From NCBI GenBank assembly GCA_947095535.1, contig OX352772.1:146219742-146283741 (forward strand): a stretch of DNA of 64,000 nucleotides. The letters are read 5' to 3'. This stretch comes from Poecilobothrus nobilitatus (taxonomy: Eukaryota; Arthropoda; Insecta; Diptera; Dolichopodidae). The notes beneath the pieces are model-generated. The model was not told the DNA's origin, searched no databases, and saw nothing but the letters and a program-made list of their open reading frames with translations. Positions 1 through 11,098 of the stretch are shown one piece after another (within the stretch, counting starts at the first letter, position 1; the number at the start of each line of letters is the position of its first letter). The translations under genes and the position numbers were made by a program.

Positions 1-387
1 ATGTGTCTTTTTAGAAATTGCTCGTCTTTTTATAGTTCTTCGTCTTTTTATAGCTTTTCGTTTTCCACCATACATCGAATGCAGTTGGTTAACTACTGAT
101 TTTCGTAAATTTTTTATGCTGCCTTTGCTTTGATCAATTACAGCTTCTTTTATGCTTGCACCAGATGCTATATCATTAAAAATATTTTTACCTGTGTTGA
201 CAGCCTCTTTTTTAATTAAATCCCAACCTGATGTAAAAACGGGCTTTAAGTAACCAATTAAACTTCCAAATATATTTCCAAAACCACGACCTTTTTGTAT
301 AGCTGGATAAAATTGTAATAAAGGCCCAATATCGTTGATTCCACCACCTACTTGAGAGGAATAATATCTCACGTAAGCTATTTCCAT
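1..387 (-). CDS. pVI-like minor capsid/core protein of Polinton copy A (3' end outside window)
   Basis: The frame is open from the ATG at 387 to the window edge (129 codons, no stop seen). The N-terminus has a tyrosine-rich stretch, then GRGFGNIFGSLIGYLKP, a glycine/aromatic amphipathic segment, and the C-terminal end is very basic (repeated RKAIKRRR-type runs). It aligns along its length with the protein at 50490-50926 of the complete Polinton, and here the early frame is intact whereas that copy is shifted. Proteins of this type sit directly upstream of the major capsid gene in Polintons and resemble adenovirus pVI-like internal proteins; the exact role is inferred. The major capsid gene should follow left of base 1. 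Confidence 0.7.
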   Translation of the reverse strand, partial: MEIAYVRYYSSQVGGGINDIGPLLQFYPAIQKGRGFGNIFGSLIGYLKPVFTSGWDLIKKEAVNTGKNIFNDIASGASIKEAVIDQSKGSIKNLRKSVVNQLHSMYGGKRKAIKRRRTIKRRAISKKTH

Positions 388-445
388 GTTTGACAGGATA
401 TCATATTTGAGTAGAAGTATTCATATTGTTTCAATTAGCGAGCAA

Positions 446-1386
446 TCAATGCTTTTTAAAATGTAATACAATTTTTGTTGGATAGTAACTGGAAACAAAA
501 TTTATTCCATCACCGTATTGATTGCAAATTTTAATCGCTATCGTTTCAAAACAATTTTTTTCTATAGGTATGTAATGGATATTTTCAAATTCAATATTTG
601 TAGGTATTCTACAATTTTCTATGTTGATAGCTCTCAATGCACGCACTTTGCTACTTCAAAAAACAGATGATTCAACTATATCTGAATAAATCATCACCAT
701 TCCATTCAATTCATCTTTATTATTAGCAACAGCTAATTTGAATAGTTCAGGTAATTTTATTTTGAAATTTTTTATATTTTTTTTTGTTGAAATAATTCAG
801 TTAATAATGTTTTGATATTATAACTGTGATTAACTTTTATATAGAAACTATCTTCATCAAATGTCTGCGATATTCGTATTAAATCGCGTCGGTTAGATTC
901 TGACACTTTTTTAAATGTTACATCATCATAATTTTTAGGAGTATATAGAGATATATGTCAAAACTTCATTAAAAATTCTTTGAAAACTTGGTTGCGAGTA
1001 AATCCCGGATTAGAAGTTATATTTTTAATAAGCGTTGGTAAAAAATTAAATTTCCAATCATCCAAATGTAATTCCGAATCGTTATATGAATAATATGTGT
1101 AACCTATAGATTTGGCTACTTTGATTTTTTCAAGAGGTTTTTCAATGTTTCTTATGTAAACATTATATTACCCAATATTGATAAAAGCACATTGCTCTTT
1201 GTTAAATTCTTCTGTTTGTAGGAAATCGTTCAGATATATTTCTGAAAGACCAACTTTCCAATTTCCATTTCTTAAATCAAAGTAAATAGGTAATTTATTT
1301 TCGAATGAAGCTAAAGTGTTGTCTGGAAATAGTTTTAGATTATCATTGCTAAACAATGTTACATAGAAGTCATCTTAACTATCCAT
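446..1386 (-). pseudogene. Penton-like (putative minor capsid) protein, Polinton copy A, broken
   Basis: The start region reads from 1386 with motif DDFYVTLFSND, but an in-frame TAA lies a few codons in. Residues near 1168-1356 contain FPDNTLASFENKLP and GNWKVGLSEIYLNDF, matching the N-terminus of the protein at 50973-51837. The C-terminal part (446-646) contains HYIPIEKNCFETIAI and ends PTKIVLHFKK, also matching that copy. Between 646 and 1168 homologous sequence is visible in several frames, interrupted by stops and shifts. The family occurs in Polintons and is often uncharacterised in insect genomes; a penton or minor-capsid role is an inference from its place in the capsid gene block. Confidence 0.65.
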
Positions 1387-1421
1387 CTTTGTTAAATTCT
1401 TCTAAAACATAAAATGTTGCA

Positions 1422-2129
1422 CTATTTATTTGTTGTCCATTCCGGTGTTGATACAGTTCTTAGTTTTGGACTTCTTAGTAATGGTTTTAGTTTTCGTTTT
1501 TTTGTTTCAGGAAACTGTGAGAGTATAGTTGAGGATATTCTACTGCCGGCCGATCTTAGTGTCTTCTTATTTTCAGGAGAAGGTACAGCAACGGTAATTA
1601 CATCACCACTCAGTGTTTCAAACATTCGATAATCAGAGCTTAGAGATGGTCTTTCCACTAATTTTTCATCTTTCAACATTTCAGTTCGAGCTAATTTTTT
1701 TAATTAATTTTCATCATCCAAATCGTAATGTGTTAAATCGATATCCATATCTGAATGTTCTTTTTTAGGGTCATATTCAAACACATCATCAGTAACTAAA
1801 GGTACAAAATTGGTCTGTGTTGATGTTGATTTGTATTTAGGAAATTCAGTTTCTGTATATGCATTTCGTTTAGAAAAGAATTTTGTTTGAGTACCTGTAT
1901 CAAATGTAAGATTATTAGCCTGGTCTGGTAATCTTTTTGCTTTTCTTTTGTTAATTCCATATTTGAGGAGGTTTTGACGGTATAAATACCATTTTTGCAA
2001 TGGTTTTAATTTTTTATCGTATAAAACTTTTTTCATTTTTTGATCTAATAAATCCAAGTTTTTATCATCTTGAAATAATTTACTAAATTTTGAAAATATT
2101 TCTGGTGACATAACAATTATTCGCTGCAT
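1422..2129 (-). pseudogene. Conserved unknown Polinton protein (KWYLYRQNL family), copy A, one premature stop
   Basis: Two open segments, 2129-1704 and 1679-1422, lie in the same frame and are separated by a TAA at 1704-1706. Together they cover about 235 codons. The N-terminal part carries QKWYLYRQNLLKYGI, shared with QKWYLYRQNLFKIRI at 52505 and downstream in the complete copy. The C-terminal part carries FETLSGDVITVAVPSP, matching FETDTGDIITVPLDRPSP there. The gene starts one base from the end of the pX-like gene. It is lysine/arginine-rich with an acidic patch in the middle. No enzyme motif is visible and the function is unknown. Confidence 0.65.
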
Positions 2130-2461
2130 TATGTCTTACTGAGCAATTTTCCGATTACACCAGATAATATAGTTCCTATTAAAGTTGGTAAAAATACACC
2201 ATGTTGAACTAAAATTTTTTGTTTGGCTTTTATACTCTTCTTTGCACAGATTAGGAATGTTGATTGTTTTTTATGTTTTTTTAATTTTGCTTTTTGTGCT
2301 GGTGTTATTTTATTATTTCCATTTAATATATTGATTGCAATTTCAGCAATAGTTTTTATAATATCATCATCACAATATTTAAGAATATTTTCACGAAATT
2401 TCTTCTTGTTGCACTTTCCTAGTACATGTAATATATGTTGGTTTTTCTTCAATCGTTTCAT
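2129..2461 (-). CDS. pX-like small basic core protein, Polinton copy A
   Basis: An intact 110-residue frame. It has N-terminal lysine-rich sequence, a central CDDDIIKTIAEIAINILNG helix, a basic stretch KAKLKKHKK, and a hydrophobic glycine-rich C-terminus GVFLPTLIGTILSGVIGKLL. The same architecture and motifs occur at 52502-52837. The hydrophobic GG/GxFL tail resembles adenovirus pX/mu-like core proteins reported in Polintons and adintoviruses; DNA condensation or membrane activity is inferred. The start overlaps the ATPase 3' end by about 70 bases, and the stop abuts the next gene, as in the complete copy. Confidence 0.7.
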   Translation of the reverse strand: MKRLKKNQHILHVLGKCNKKKFRENILKYCDDDIIKTIAEIAINILNGNNKITPAQKAKLKKHKKQSTFLICAKKSIKAKQKILVQHGVFLPTLIGTILSGVIGKLLSKT

Positions 2462-2760
2462 ATTTTTGGCAACTGTCGTTCAAATCACCCGTATCACAGA
2501 AGCATATACAATATTCTTTTGAAAAAATATTAGTTCTAATACGAAATAAGTCGTTAATGTCTTGTGTTATATCCAACACAATATAACCATGTGGTTTTGA
2601 TGTTGACTCATCATATAATTTCAAGAAATCCTTTATATTTTCTGGATATAGTTGTCTAGCAAGAGGAAAAATCTGTGATTTGTCTCGAGGGTTTTTGAAA
2701 AGCACTAAATATTTACAATTTAATGAAATATCTCTTGAAAATTTCCCTAATATTACATCT
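2391..2760 (-). pseudogene. A32/FtsK-like packaging ATPase, C-terminal fragment, Polinton copy A
   Basis: The open frame from 2705 begins LFKNPRDKSQIFPLARQLYP and matches the C-terminal third of the ATPase at 52773-53553 (LFKNPRDKSQILPLPRQIYP), including GYIVLDITQDINDLFRIRTN near the end. Homology continues upstream to about 2760 (FSRDISLNCKYL equivalent), then stops abruptly, so Walker A and Walker B are missing. The family drives genome packaging in Polintons and related viruses. This copy cannot be functional. Confidence 0.75.
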
Positions 2761-2940
2761 ATTTACATCTATTTAAACACATTAAAAATTGTTCTGGAGT
2801 AAATAAGTACACTTCAATTTATGGTACTCATTTTGGCCTTTGTCCATGAGCATATGATAATTCTACTTCTGGATCAGACACATGTGAATGTCATACAATA
2901 GAAAACTATAAAATCACTTTAGAGAATTTAATTAAATGGT

Positions 2941-3869
2941 ATGAGAATAATGTCAAGGTTACAAGTTGTGTCAGAAATTCATAGAGGTCCTAGAAGAAAA
3001 TTTACTCGAAGAAAATTTATTCAAAAGGGTTTAAATGATACTTGGCAAATTGATTTGGTTCAAATGATTCCATATGCAAAATTCAATAAGGGATATAAAT
3101 ATTTATTAACAGTTATTGATACATTTTCCAAATTTGCGTGTGCTGAACCGGTTAAAAACAAAAGCGCTGATAATGTTTTAACCGCAATGAAAAATATTTT
3201 TAAGCGTGCTGGTAAAAAACCAAAAAATTTACAATCTGATCAAGGTACGGAATTTTTCAACAAAAAATTTCAAAATTTAATGAGGAAAAATAAAATTAAC
3301 CATTATAATACATATTCAGAACTAAAAGCATCAATTGTAGAACGTTTTAATCGTATCCTAAAAAACACGATGGGGAAGCAATTTAGTTTACAAGGCACAT
3401 ATAAATGGTTAACTATTCTACCATCGCTAATAGAAAAATATAACTCAACATATCATCATACAATTAAACTTCCACCTAAAAAGGTTACAAAGAAAAATGA
3501 GAAATTGCTATTAAAAACTGTCTACAATAAATTAAAAGTATTCCGAAAAGCAAAATACAAAGTTGGAGCTTTTGTTCATATAAGTAAATTTAAAGACATA
3601 GTTGCAAAAGGTTATCAACCTAATTGGTCAACAGAAATTTATACAATAGCGAAAATAAAAAGAACTGATCCAATAACATACAATTTTCTTGATTACACAC
3701 AAAAACCAATAAAAGGCAGTTTTTATGAACCTGAACTTACATCTGTTAAACTTCATAATGTTTACCTTGTAGAAAAATAATAAGAAAGAAAGGAAATCAA
3801 GTTTTGGTTAGGTGGCTTGGCTTTGATAAAAAACATGATTCATAGATAAATAAACAAGATATTATTTAA
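2941..3869 (+). pseudogene. Retrovirus-like integrase of a Polinton, copy A, with broken chromodomain
   Basis: The 279-codon frame carries the full rve core: first Asp in TWQIDLVQM, second Asp in QSDQGTEF and Glu in LKASIVERFNR, followed by the GNYKWL-type region and a basic C-terminal domain. The likely start is the ATG at 2941 or the internal ATG at 2950, which aligns with the other copy. The frame ends at 3780. A chromodomain motif VLVRWLGFDKKHDS follows in the next frame (3783-3869), with one more in-frame TAG where Trp is expected. So the catalytic core is open but the chromodomain has been lost by a frameshift and a nonsense change. It is homologous to 47614-48534. Confidence 0.85.
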
Positions 3870-4179
3870 TGAAAAAATAATTTATAAACTTTTAGTAAGA
3901 AATGCAATGCTGTTATTTAATATTAAAAAATAACTTTTTAAACCTAGGTTTTATTAATTTTTTTTACTTTTAACTTGAACTTGAACTTGATCCCGTTTTT
4001 AATTTGTATTTCATGACCACGGCTTATATTATTAACAATATAATTTTTACCGTTTTATTTAAACCGCTTTTATTAAATGTACATATACAAAATAATTTTT
4101 AAATGCAATGTTTTGTTATAATATTTTATTTAAGTACAACTGTTCAACTTAAAATTTAAATGTATTCACATCAAGTTTT
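3870..4179. other. AT-rich spacer, no gene seen
   Basis: Sequence downstream of the copy A integrase. It contains short AT runs and a CTTGAACTTGAACTTGA iteration near 3975. No coding potential and no recognisable Polinton terminus were seen. Confidence 0.5.
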
Positions 4180-5190
4180 AAAACTTTTTTTAATTTTGTA
4201 TTTAAAGCAAACTTTAAAAACTTTTCATATTTTTACCAATATTCAGCACTATAGCTTAAGCTTTAAATTTTTAAATTTTAAATTAAAACATAATTGATAT
4301 ACTAACCACTAAGTTTAATTTAAAATATTCAATAACTTTTAATTAAATTTTAAATTATTCTATAAATTTAAAAAATCAGCAAGAATCAACCCTATTTACT
4401 CATAACGTTCTTTCGCATACTTTCCGACGAGTATAGATAAATAAACTTTTTTGTATAAGGTTAGACGGACTCAAATTTTTATAATAGAATGTAAATTTGA
4501 CTTTTGGTAAATATGGTGAAACTTTAATAATAATAATTTTGTATTTAAACCAAACTTTAAAAACTTTTCATATCTTCACCTTACTAATTTTTTGTATAAG
4601 GTTAGGAGAACTCAAATTGTTATAATAGAATGTAAATTTGACGTTTGGTAAATATGTTTAAACTTTAATAATAAAATTAAACCAAACTTTGAAATTTTTA
4701 AACCCAAACTTTAAAAACTTTTCATATTTTTATCCTAATTTAAAATATTCAGCACTACAGCTTAAGCTTTTTAAATTGCAAATTAAAACATAACTGATGT
4801 AGTAACCACAAAGTTAAATTTAGAATAATTAATAAACTTTAATAATAATAAACTTTGAAAACTTTTAAACCAAACTTTGAAAACTTTTCATATCTTAATC
4901 CTACTAATTTTTTTGCATGGTTAGGAGAACTCAAATTGTTATAATAGAATGTAAATTTGATTTTTGGTAAATATGTTTAAACTTTAATAATAATTTTGTA
5001 TTTAAATCAAACTTTGAAATTTTTAAACCAAACTTTAAAAACTTTTCATATTTTTATCCTAATTTAAAATATTCAGCACTATAGCTTTTTAAATTTAAAA
5101 TATCAAAGACACAATCCTTTTTACTCATTTTGCATACTTTTTGGACGAGTGTATGCAAATAAATTTTTTGCATACTTTTAAGAGGGATAA
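4180..5190. repeat. AT-rich long-period tandem repeats
   Basis: Blocks recur in order. ATTCAGCACTATAGCTTAAG is seen at about 4241, 4747 and 5071 (the last two about 324 bp apart). GTTAGGAGAACTCAAATTG followed by TTATAATAGAATGTAAATTT is seen at about 4460, 4601 and 4920. A block CCAAACTTTAAAAACTTTTC also recurs many times. CGACGAG/GGACGAG motifs with GCATACTTT mark both ends (about 4410 and 5130). This looks like an unequal tandem array with internal deletions. No coding capacity was seen. Confidence 0.65.
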
Positions 5191-6190
5191 AAGCTTTAAA
5201 AAAGCTCCTCCTGCACCCGAACCGGCATATCCATACTACCAAAAATAATATAAACATAAAGATGTCGCATATATATATATATAAGATACATATGTACATA
5301 ATGTAAATAAATATTTAGTATGTTAAATTAAAATTGCGTTTTTGGACAGATGGTATAAGATTCAATTGGTTTTTTAAAAATTGTTATATTTTTGAAGAAA
5401 ATTTATATCTATTAAGAAAAGAACTATAATATAATATTATTTATTTATTGTTTGTTAAGAAATAAAAGACTAAAGTTGATTTTAGAAGGGAAAAAGCCAA
5501 GTGGAAAACCTTAAGATTTGTTTTAAATTTACAAAAACGAATTTTCCAATTGGCATAAAAAACCCCTCTTTTTATTACTTAAATAACAAAATAAAAATTC
5601 ATTCAAATCAAGAAATCATTTAAGTACCTATTCATGTAGGTACATAAGTAACTAAAATAACCAAATTTACTGTTACAAAGAAAAAGTTAAGAAGTTAACA
5701 ATTCAAATAATATAAAACAAAACAAATAACACATATTAAACAAAAAAATAAAAATAAATTATAGAAAAACATAATGGAATAACATAACATATACAATTCA
5801 GACTATATAAAAAAATATTAAATACTACAATAATTAAAATTTACTAAAACGAAGCTTGAAATTAAAATATGATTATTAAAACTAACTTCTGACATACAAA
5901 GGCACCAGAACCATTTTGCTCGTTAATAGATATATCATGAAAAGAAAGATTAATAAATAATAGTATTTTTAGTAACGAAAAAATTAGAGTAAAAACAATG
6001 TATTTTAATACGGATAAATAATAAATAATAATTGCCATTTTTAGTTTATCAAAACTTCCAACCTAGGATGTTTGGTTCTTGCAGCTTTTGGTATTGCCCA
6101 ACTACAGTGTTTTCTGAGTAAGATTAGAAATAAAAAATCAAGAATTTTAATTTTATGATTGTAACAGGCCCCCTCTGTTTCATTTTCTTT
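5191..6190. other. AT-rich non-coding DNA
   Basis: Contains an (AT)n run near 5267-5282 and long A/T stretches. It lies downstream of the P-element-like transposase relic and may include its 3' end, but no inverted repeat was recognised. No gene seen. Confidence 0.45.
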
Positions 6191-8601
6191 TTATGTGGTC
6201 AGGATACAATGTTCAATTATTATGTTATTAATAAATCTAATTTCCTTTTTGGTCTTAAAGAAGTGATCAAAAATTAAAATATGTAATTTGCAAATTTTAA
6301 AAATTAAGTCAAACGGAGCAAACAAATTTCCAAAATCTGAATTCTCAGAATAATTTTTGACAAAAATTAGAAGTTCTGAGGGACAAGTAAGAACTTCATC
6401 TTTCTTTCTCATTACGTCAGAACATTTAACACAATTTATTTTAGAGAGAACTTTAAAAATTACATAACCAATAAAATATCTCATTGAAGGTAATTCAGTG
6501 GCAATATTCAAATTACTTATAACTTCTTCTTCAAAAATTTGATAATCTATAAATTTGGAATCTACTTCTCGTAACATGTTTTGAATATCAATATCTGAAT
6601 CTGCTTGTTCTAAATTTGTTACTTTTTCATAAGTATATTCTTCTTGTATATTTATTTCAAGCATGGGTTCATTATCTTCTTCGCAGTTACTCGTTTTACT
6701 AAATTGAAATAAATTTGAAGATATTATTTTTGCTAATAAAAAATTAATCTCGTATAAAGATGGTTTCCTATTATTCCCACCTTTTGCTCGAACTTGTGAA
6801 AATAAATTTTCAATCAAATCTTGATTTAAACGTTTTGTAAGTAAGAAGATTACGTCAGGATTACTACTAAATAAATTTTCACTGAGTTTAATAGTTCCAT
6901 TTAAGGTTTGCTGAATTCCTTTCAAACAATAAACCTTAGTTTTCTTTTTCAACGAAATTTTTTTGAAATAAGTCAAGAATTCTTTTATGTAATTGAAAAC
7001 ATTATTATCATTTTTTAGAGCCTGTCTATAAATATTTTTGTCATAAAGTGATCCGCTATTCATACAGTCAAATATTGTATCTATCTTTTTAATAAAGCTT
7101 AATGCCGCTTGAGCTATTTCGAAAGAATTTTTTTTAAATTTTTTCATTTCCGTTAATGTTTTTACACCAGCAGAAACTGATTTACTAAAAGTCTGTGTTG
7201 CGTATTTAACACGCATCTTATCAAAGTCAGTCTTTTATGTAGATATGTTTTTCTGTCAGTTTGGGGCACATTTTTGTTACAGAAAATTTTTCAAGTTCCC
7301 ACAATTCTCGTATAACATCAAAACTTACTATATCATCCGGTGTATCCGATTTTATAAAAACGTTACGTAAACTTTTAAATAAAGGTGAGGAAAATCAAAT
7401 AAGCAATATACATTTATTCCGCGAAATATGAAATATGGGTTTTCTATCACTCCAAGTTGTGAAAAACAATTTCTATTATTGGAGCCTTGGTCACACACTA
7501 TAGCTCTTATATTTATCCCTAATTTGTAACAGAGTTCTAAATTTTCGTGTATTAATAAATTTAACGCTGCACCTTTTATATTAGTTTCTGTTACAAAATA
7601 GTTCAAAATAAATTTCCAATTTTCTATTAAATCCCTTACCATAAAAACACAAACTTGCTTTCCAATGACCCCATTTCGTTGGAAACCTAAATCTTCAACA
7701 CCATCAATTAAATCTAAAACTTCATTATAATGCAATTCTCTTCGTATAGCAATTTCATCGAAGACTAAAACTGCTTCCCGGCAATTAATATTCATTTCGT
7801 TTACTTTATTTTTAAGAAATTGTAAAGCGGTATTTTCTATACCTGGCTGTAAGTTTTTTACCGGTGACCATCTATACAAAGACGCTTTATGGGGTAAATT
7901 TAATAATAGTACCTCTCTTAAAAAGTTATAACCAGATTGGGATCTATAAAAAATATTTTGTGCAATAGTTTTTTCTTTTTCACCCCATTGCATTCGAACA
8001 GTTTTACTTTTTACTAACATTTTTGCAAAAGTTTTGGAATTTGTATTAATTTCTAAATTGTCTATCATATTTGAAACTTGATTTCTTTTAATCTTCGGAG
8101 AAATGATTTTTAATTTTCTAACTTGCCTTTGTAATTTATTTATTTCTTGTTTGGCCTTACGTAACTTTAAAATTAAACTATTATATTTTTTTTCATATCT
8201 GTTGCATTTTTAACGGTATTTTTCACAGTTTTGTAAATTTTTCAAACAAGAGGAGCAAACACCCATAGGGCTGGAAGATTGGAACCGAATTTTATAAGGA
8301 GATTCTAACTTACCTATTTCGTTTAAAGTTAGTACATCGCTTTCTTCTTCTGCAATCATGCTCAAAAATAAAGAAGGAATGGAGTGTCTTTTTAGGTACT
8401 TTTTCCTGTATCTTCAGCTTGGAAATGATCTTGACATAGAAAAATGTTGGTTTTATCACTATCAAAACCACACAGTTCGCGCCATATATTTCCCATTTCA
8501 GTTTCAGCTGGCGGAAATTTGAAAATTTTGATATTTGGGTGCGTTCTCTGGGGTTTAAGACAGTGACTTAAACTACATTTTGTTCCATTTTTCCTATTCA
8601 T
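6191..8601 (-). pseudogene. P-element/THAP9-type transposase relic
   Basis: Three leftward pieces form one gene. At 8601-8392 there is a THAP zinc finger: CSLSHC, then KIFKFPPAETE, then CQDHF, fitting the C-x4-C...C-x2-H pattern. At 8068-7352 lies the RNase H-like part with AVLVFDEIAIRRELHYN (first Asp), AIVCDQGSNNRNCF (second Asp) and the FDFPHLYLKV motif. At 7216-6191 is the C-terminal region with TKRLNQDLIENLFSQVRAKG and GGNNRKPS, diagnostic of P-element/THAP9 transposases. Between the pieces, homologous sequence is out of frame (8069-8391 and 7217-7351), so several frameshifts separate them. The DNA-binding and catalytic motifs survive but the reading frame does not. Terminal inverted repeats were not identified. 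Confidence 0.85.
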
Positions 8602-8978
8602 TTTAAATAACTAAAACAACTATTTTTTAACTATTTTAATTAATTTATTTTTTGATTTAAAATTTAAATTTGCTTTACACTTTAACCCACTTGTAACTAA
8701 TAATTTTATTCAGGTACCTAAGCATATACACAGAAAATTTTTGCATATTGTATTGATATAACATTAATTATTATTTGACAAGATCTACATGGAAAATCTC
8801 AATATTCAATAGTCGATCATTGCACATAGAAAAAATTCATATTAAAATTCTAAGTAGCTTAACATAAAATATATGAACTTATGCACATATACTTATATAC
8901 TTATACATACAAGAATGTTAGTGCTAAAATACAACTGTAACTAATTTATAGTATTTATATAGTTCGTTCAAATTACAA
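8602..8978. other. AT-rich spacer upstream of the THAP transposase relic
   Basis: No coding capacity seen. It may contain the 5' leader of the P-like element. Confidence 0.4.
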
Positions 8979-9065
8979 TATATGAAGAGATTTTTTGTTT
9001 TTGCTTTTTGCATTGAAAATAAAATTTCTTATGTAAAAAACAAAAACAAAAAGTCTCTTCATATA
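8979..9065. repeat. Near-perfect hairpin (25-bp arms, about 37-nt loop)
   Basis: The left arm starts TATATGAAGAGATTTTTTG (8979-9003). The right arm (9041-9065) is its reverse complement, starting CAAAAACAAAAAG and ending CTTCATATA, with a single mismatch. The loop is AT-rich. It may be a tiny MITE, a folded terminus or a hairpin RNA source; nothing in the sequence decides. Confidence 0.75.
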
Positions 9066-10331
9066 ATTACAAAGTATAGTTGTGTGCATTCTAGATGATC
9101 TTATACAAAGTTTATAAACATTTAGCATCATATTTACTATACTAAATTTTTTGCAACATGTTGTGGTACGTACTAGTACGTACATTTCATGATACATTTT
9201 TTTTGTTCTACATACTACATACATATTATAGTTTATAATATTTTTGATACTATCACAATATGAAATTTGTGTTTATTTCTTTTAATAAATTTTAATAGAT
9301 TTTATTTTATTTCAGGAAATCAATTTATGTAAATTTTATCGAATAAATTTGTTACAATACAATACCTCCCACGTTGTACATTTACAAGTAAGTAGGTTTT
9401 ATCTGTAACCTTTTGCAAGGGTGAATAATTGACTTCAGCTTAACCTCTTTACCGTGACCTGTGAACTTATAGATGTATATACCATTTCAACGTGGTTTCT
9501 GCATTAAAACATGTTTCCTTTAAAGAACCCTTTGTTTCTTATGATACACCACTAAATACCATTTATATTTAGATCCACTTACGCGATGCGATACCGATTG
9601 TACACCTTTAATATTTTTTCAAAGTTTAATTTTAATTTTATAATTGAAAAAATGTCAGAGCCAATTTTAAATAAAAGTTCAATTATGAAATGACCGAACA
9701 TTTCAAATAGAAAAATCAACAAGAAAAATTTTGATTTGATTAACAATTTAAATTTATTTATTAACTTAAATAAAGATTTATTTTTTAAATTAATTTTACA
9801 ATTTTACATTAAATTAATTTTAATTTTTTATGTATATAGAAAAATTACAATATAAAAAAAATGTGGTTTTTATAATTGTACGACGAGTGTGAAGCAAAAT
9901 ACGCAGAAATTGTAATCTCCTTATTTACGTATGAGTTCCAGAAAAACAACTAACTTTAATTTTCAATTATAAATTATAATTACTGATTTATAAGAGGCAA
10001 CTCAAAAATTACGTCACATATTTCAAAAACTATTCAAGATTAATTACATTTTGTAATTCAATAATAAGTTTAATAATTAACAAAGTATTATACAATTTAT
10101 TATTTCAAATTTATACAAAATCTTTATTTTAAATTAAAAAAAAATTAGAATTATTATATTATTCGTAATGTTAAGTACAAACAAAAGTTTTAAAACAAAA
10201 ATTATTATTTTGTTTTTTTTTTTAAATAAATAAAATCGAATCTAAAACTTATAATACCATCCGGTCCGCTTGACTTGCCTGGCTTGAAACTATCTATAGC
10301 CCATTGTTGTTTTATTTTCAGAATTGCGTAT
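9066..10331. other. AT-rich non-coding DNA
   Basis: No gene or clear repeat seen. Contains scattered A/T runs and short low-complexity stretches. Confidence 0.45.
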
Positions 10332-10514
10332 TCATATTTGTGTCAATATAATATGAATATTATATTTGTAAGAACTTATTGATATTTTTAACTCATCTAA
10401 TTTATTTCGGAAACTTTGTGCGTTAAAATATAGAATCCTTAAATTAGTTTTATAAGTCATGTTGATTAAGTGGTTGTCATCTCTGAAAAATAATTTACTT
10501 TTAAATATCCGCAA
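10332..10514 (-). pseudogene. LINE endonuclease N-terminal relic
   Basis: The frame contains LRILYFNAQSFRNKLDEL followed by NIHIILTQ, the typical start of an apurinic-type endonuclease in ORF2 of CR1/Jockey-group LINEs. Compare LKIMYLNIRSLKYKMKEI at about 20040 in this window. Only about 60 residues survive, with a stop at the position where T-W normally follows. No RT sequence was seen nearby. Confidence 0.6.
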
Positions 10515-11098
10515 TATTTACAACATCAACTGAAACCATTTTTAAGTAACCAAGTGTGCATTAATTTGCAAGTAGCATTAGAGATAATAATAATATCGTA
10601 TTAGGTATATGCGTAAATGAAAGAGCGAGATAGATATAATACGTGTAAAAAAATATATGTATATATGTCAAATTTATTATAGTTTTGTAAAATAAATATT
10701 AGAGTAGATTTCTGAAAATTTTTTAAATAATTATAAAATATGTAATAAATAATAGTAATATATATAATAGTTGTTAATAATTTTGATTAAAATAATAATA
10801 ATTATTGTTGTTGCTTAATAATAATTATTGTTATATATTTTAAATAATTTGCATAATTTTGTTTAAATTTAGTAAAAGAGTTTGTTTTTTTTTTTTTTGT
10901 CTTCCAAATTTATTTATATGTTTGTAATTTATTTATACACACATATTAATATTGTATGTAAATTGTTTACAAATATAGCTTTTAGCGAAAAGTGTAGAAT
11001 AAACTGTGTAATATGTTAAAATCTTAGGATTTTAATGGAAAATAATGAAATTGAATATATTCAATAAATTATTGAAAATGAATTTGAAGTTATGTTTA
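10515..11098. other. AT-rich non-coding DNA
   Basis: Contains AAT/ATT trinucleotide-like runs (about 10740-10870) and a poly-T tract near 10885. No gene seen. Confidence 0.45.

Larger units (their letters stand above)
1..3869. mobile_element. Fragment of a second Polinton/Maverick (copy A), degraded and rearranged
   Basis: This stretch holds leftward genes for pVI-like, penton-like, conserved unknown, pX-like and packaging ATPase proteins, in the same order and with the same overlaps as in the complete Polinton at 33623-55499, followed by a rightward integrase. Proteins are clearly homologous to that copy but only moderately similar, so this is a different Polinton lineage and not a recent duplicate. 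The ATPase is cut off near 2760 and the integrase begins about 180 bp further on in the opposite orientation, an arrangement absent from the complete copy. The left end lies outside the window, where a major capsid gene would be expected. No terminal inverted repeat was recognised on the right. Confidence 0.85.

Noticed and set aside
1414..1632. Forward 72-codon frame
   Set aside because: Antisense shadow of the conserved unknown Polinton gene on the reverse strand.
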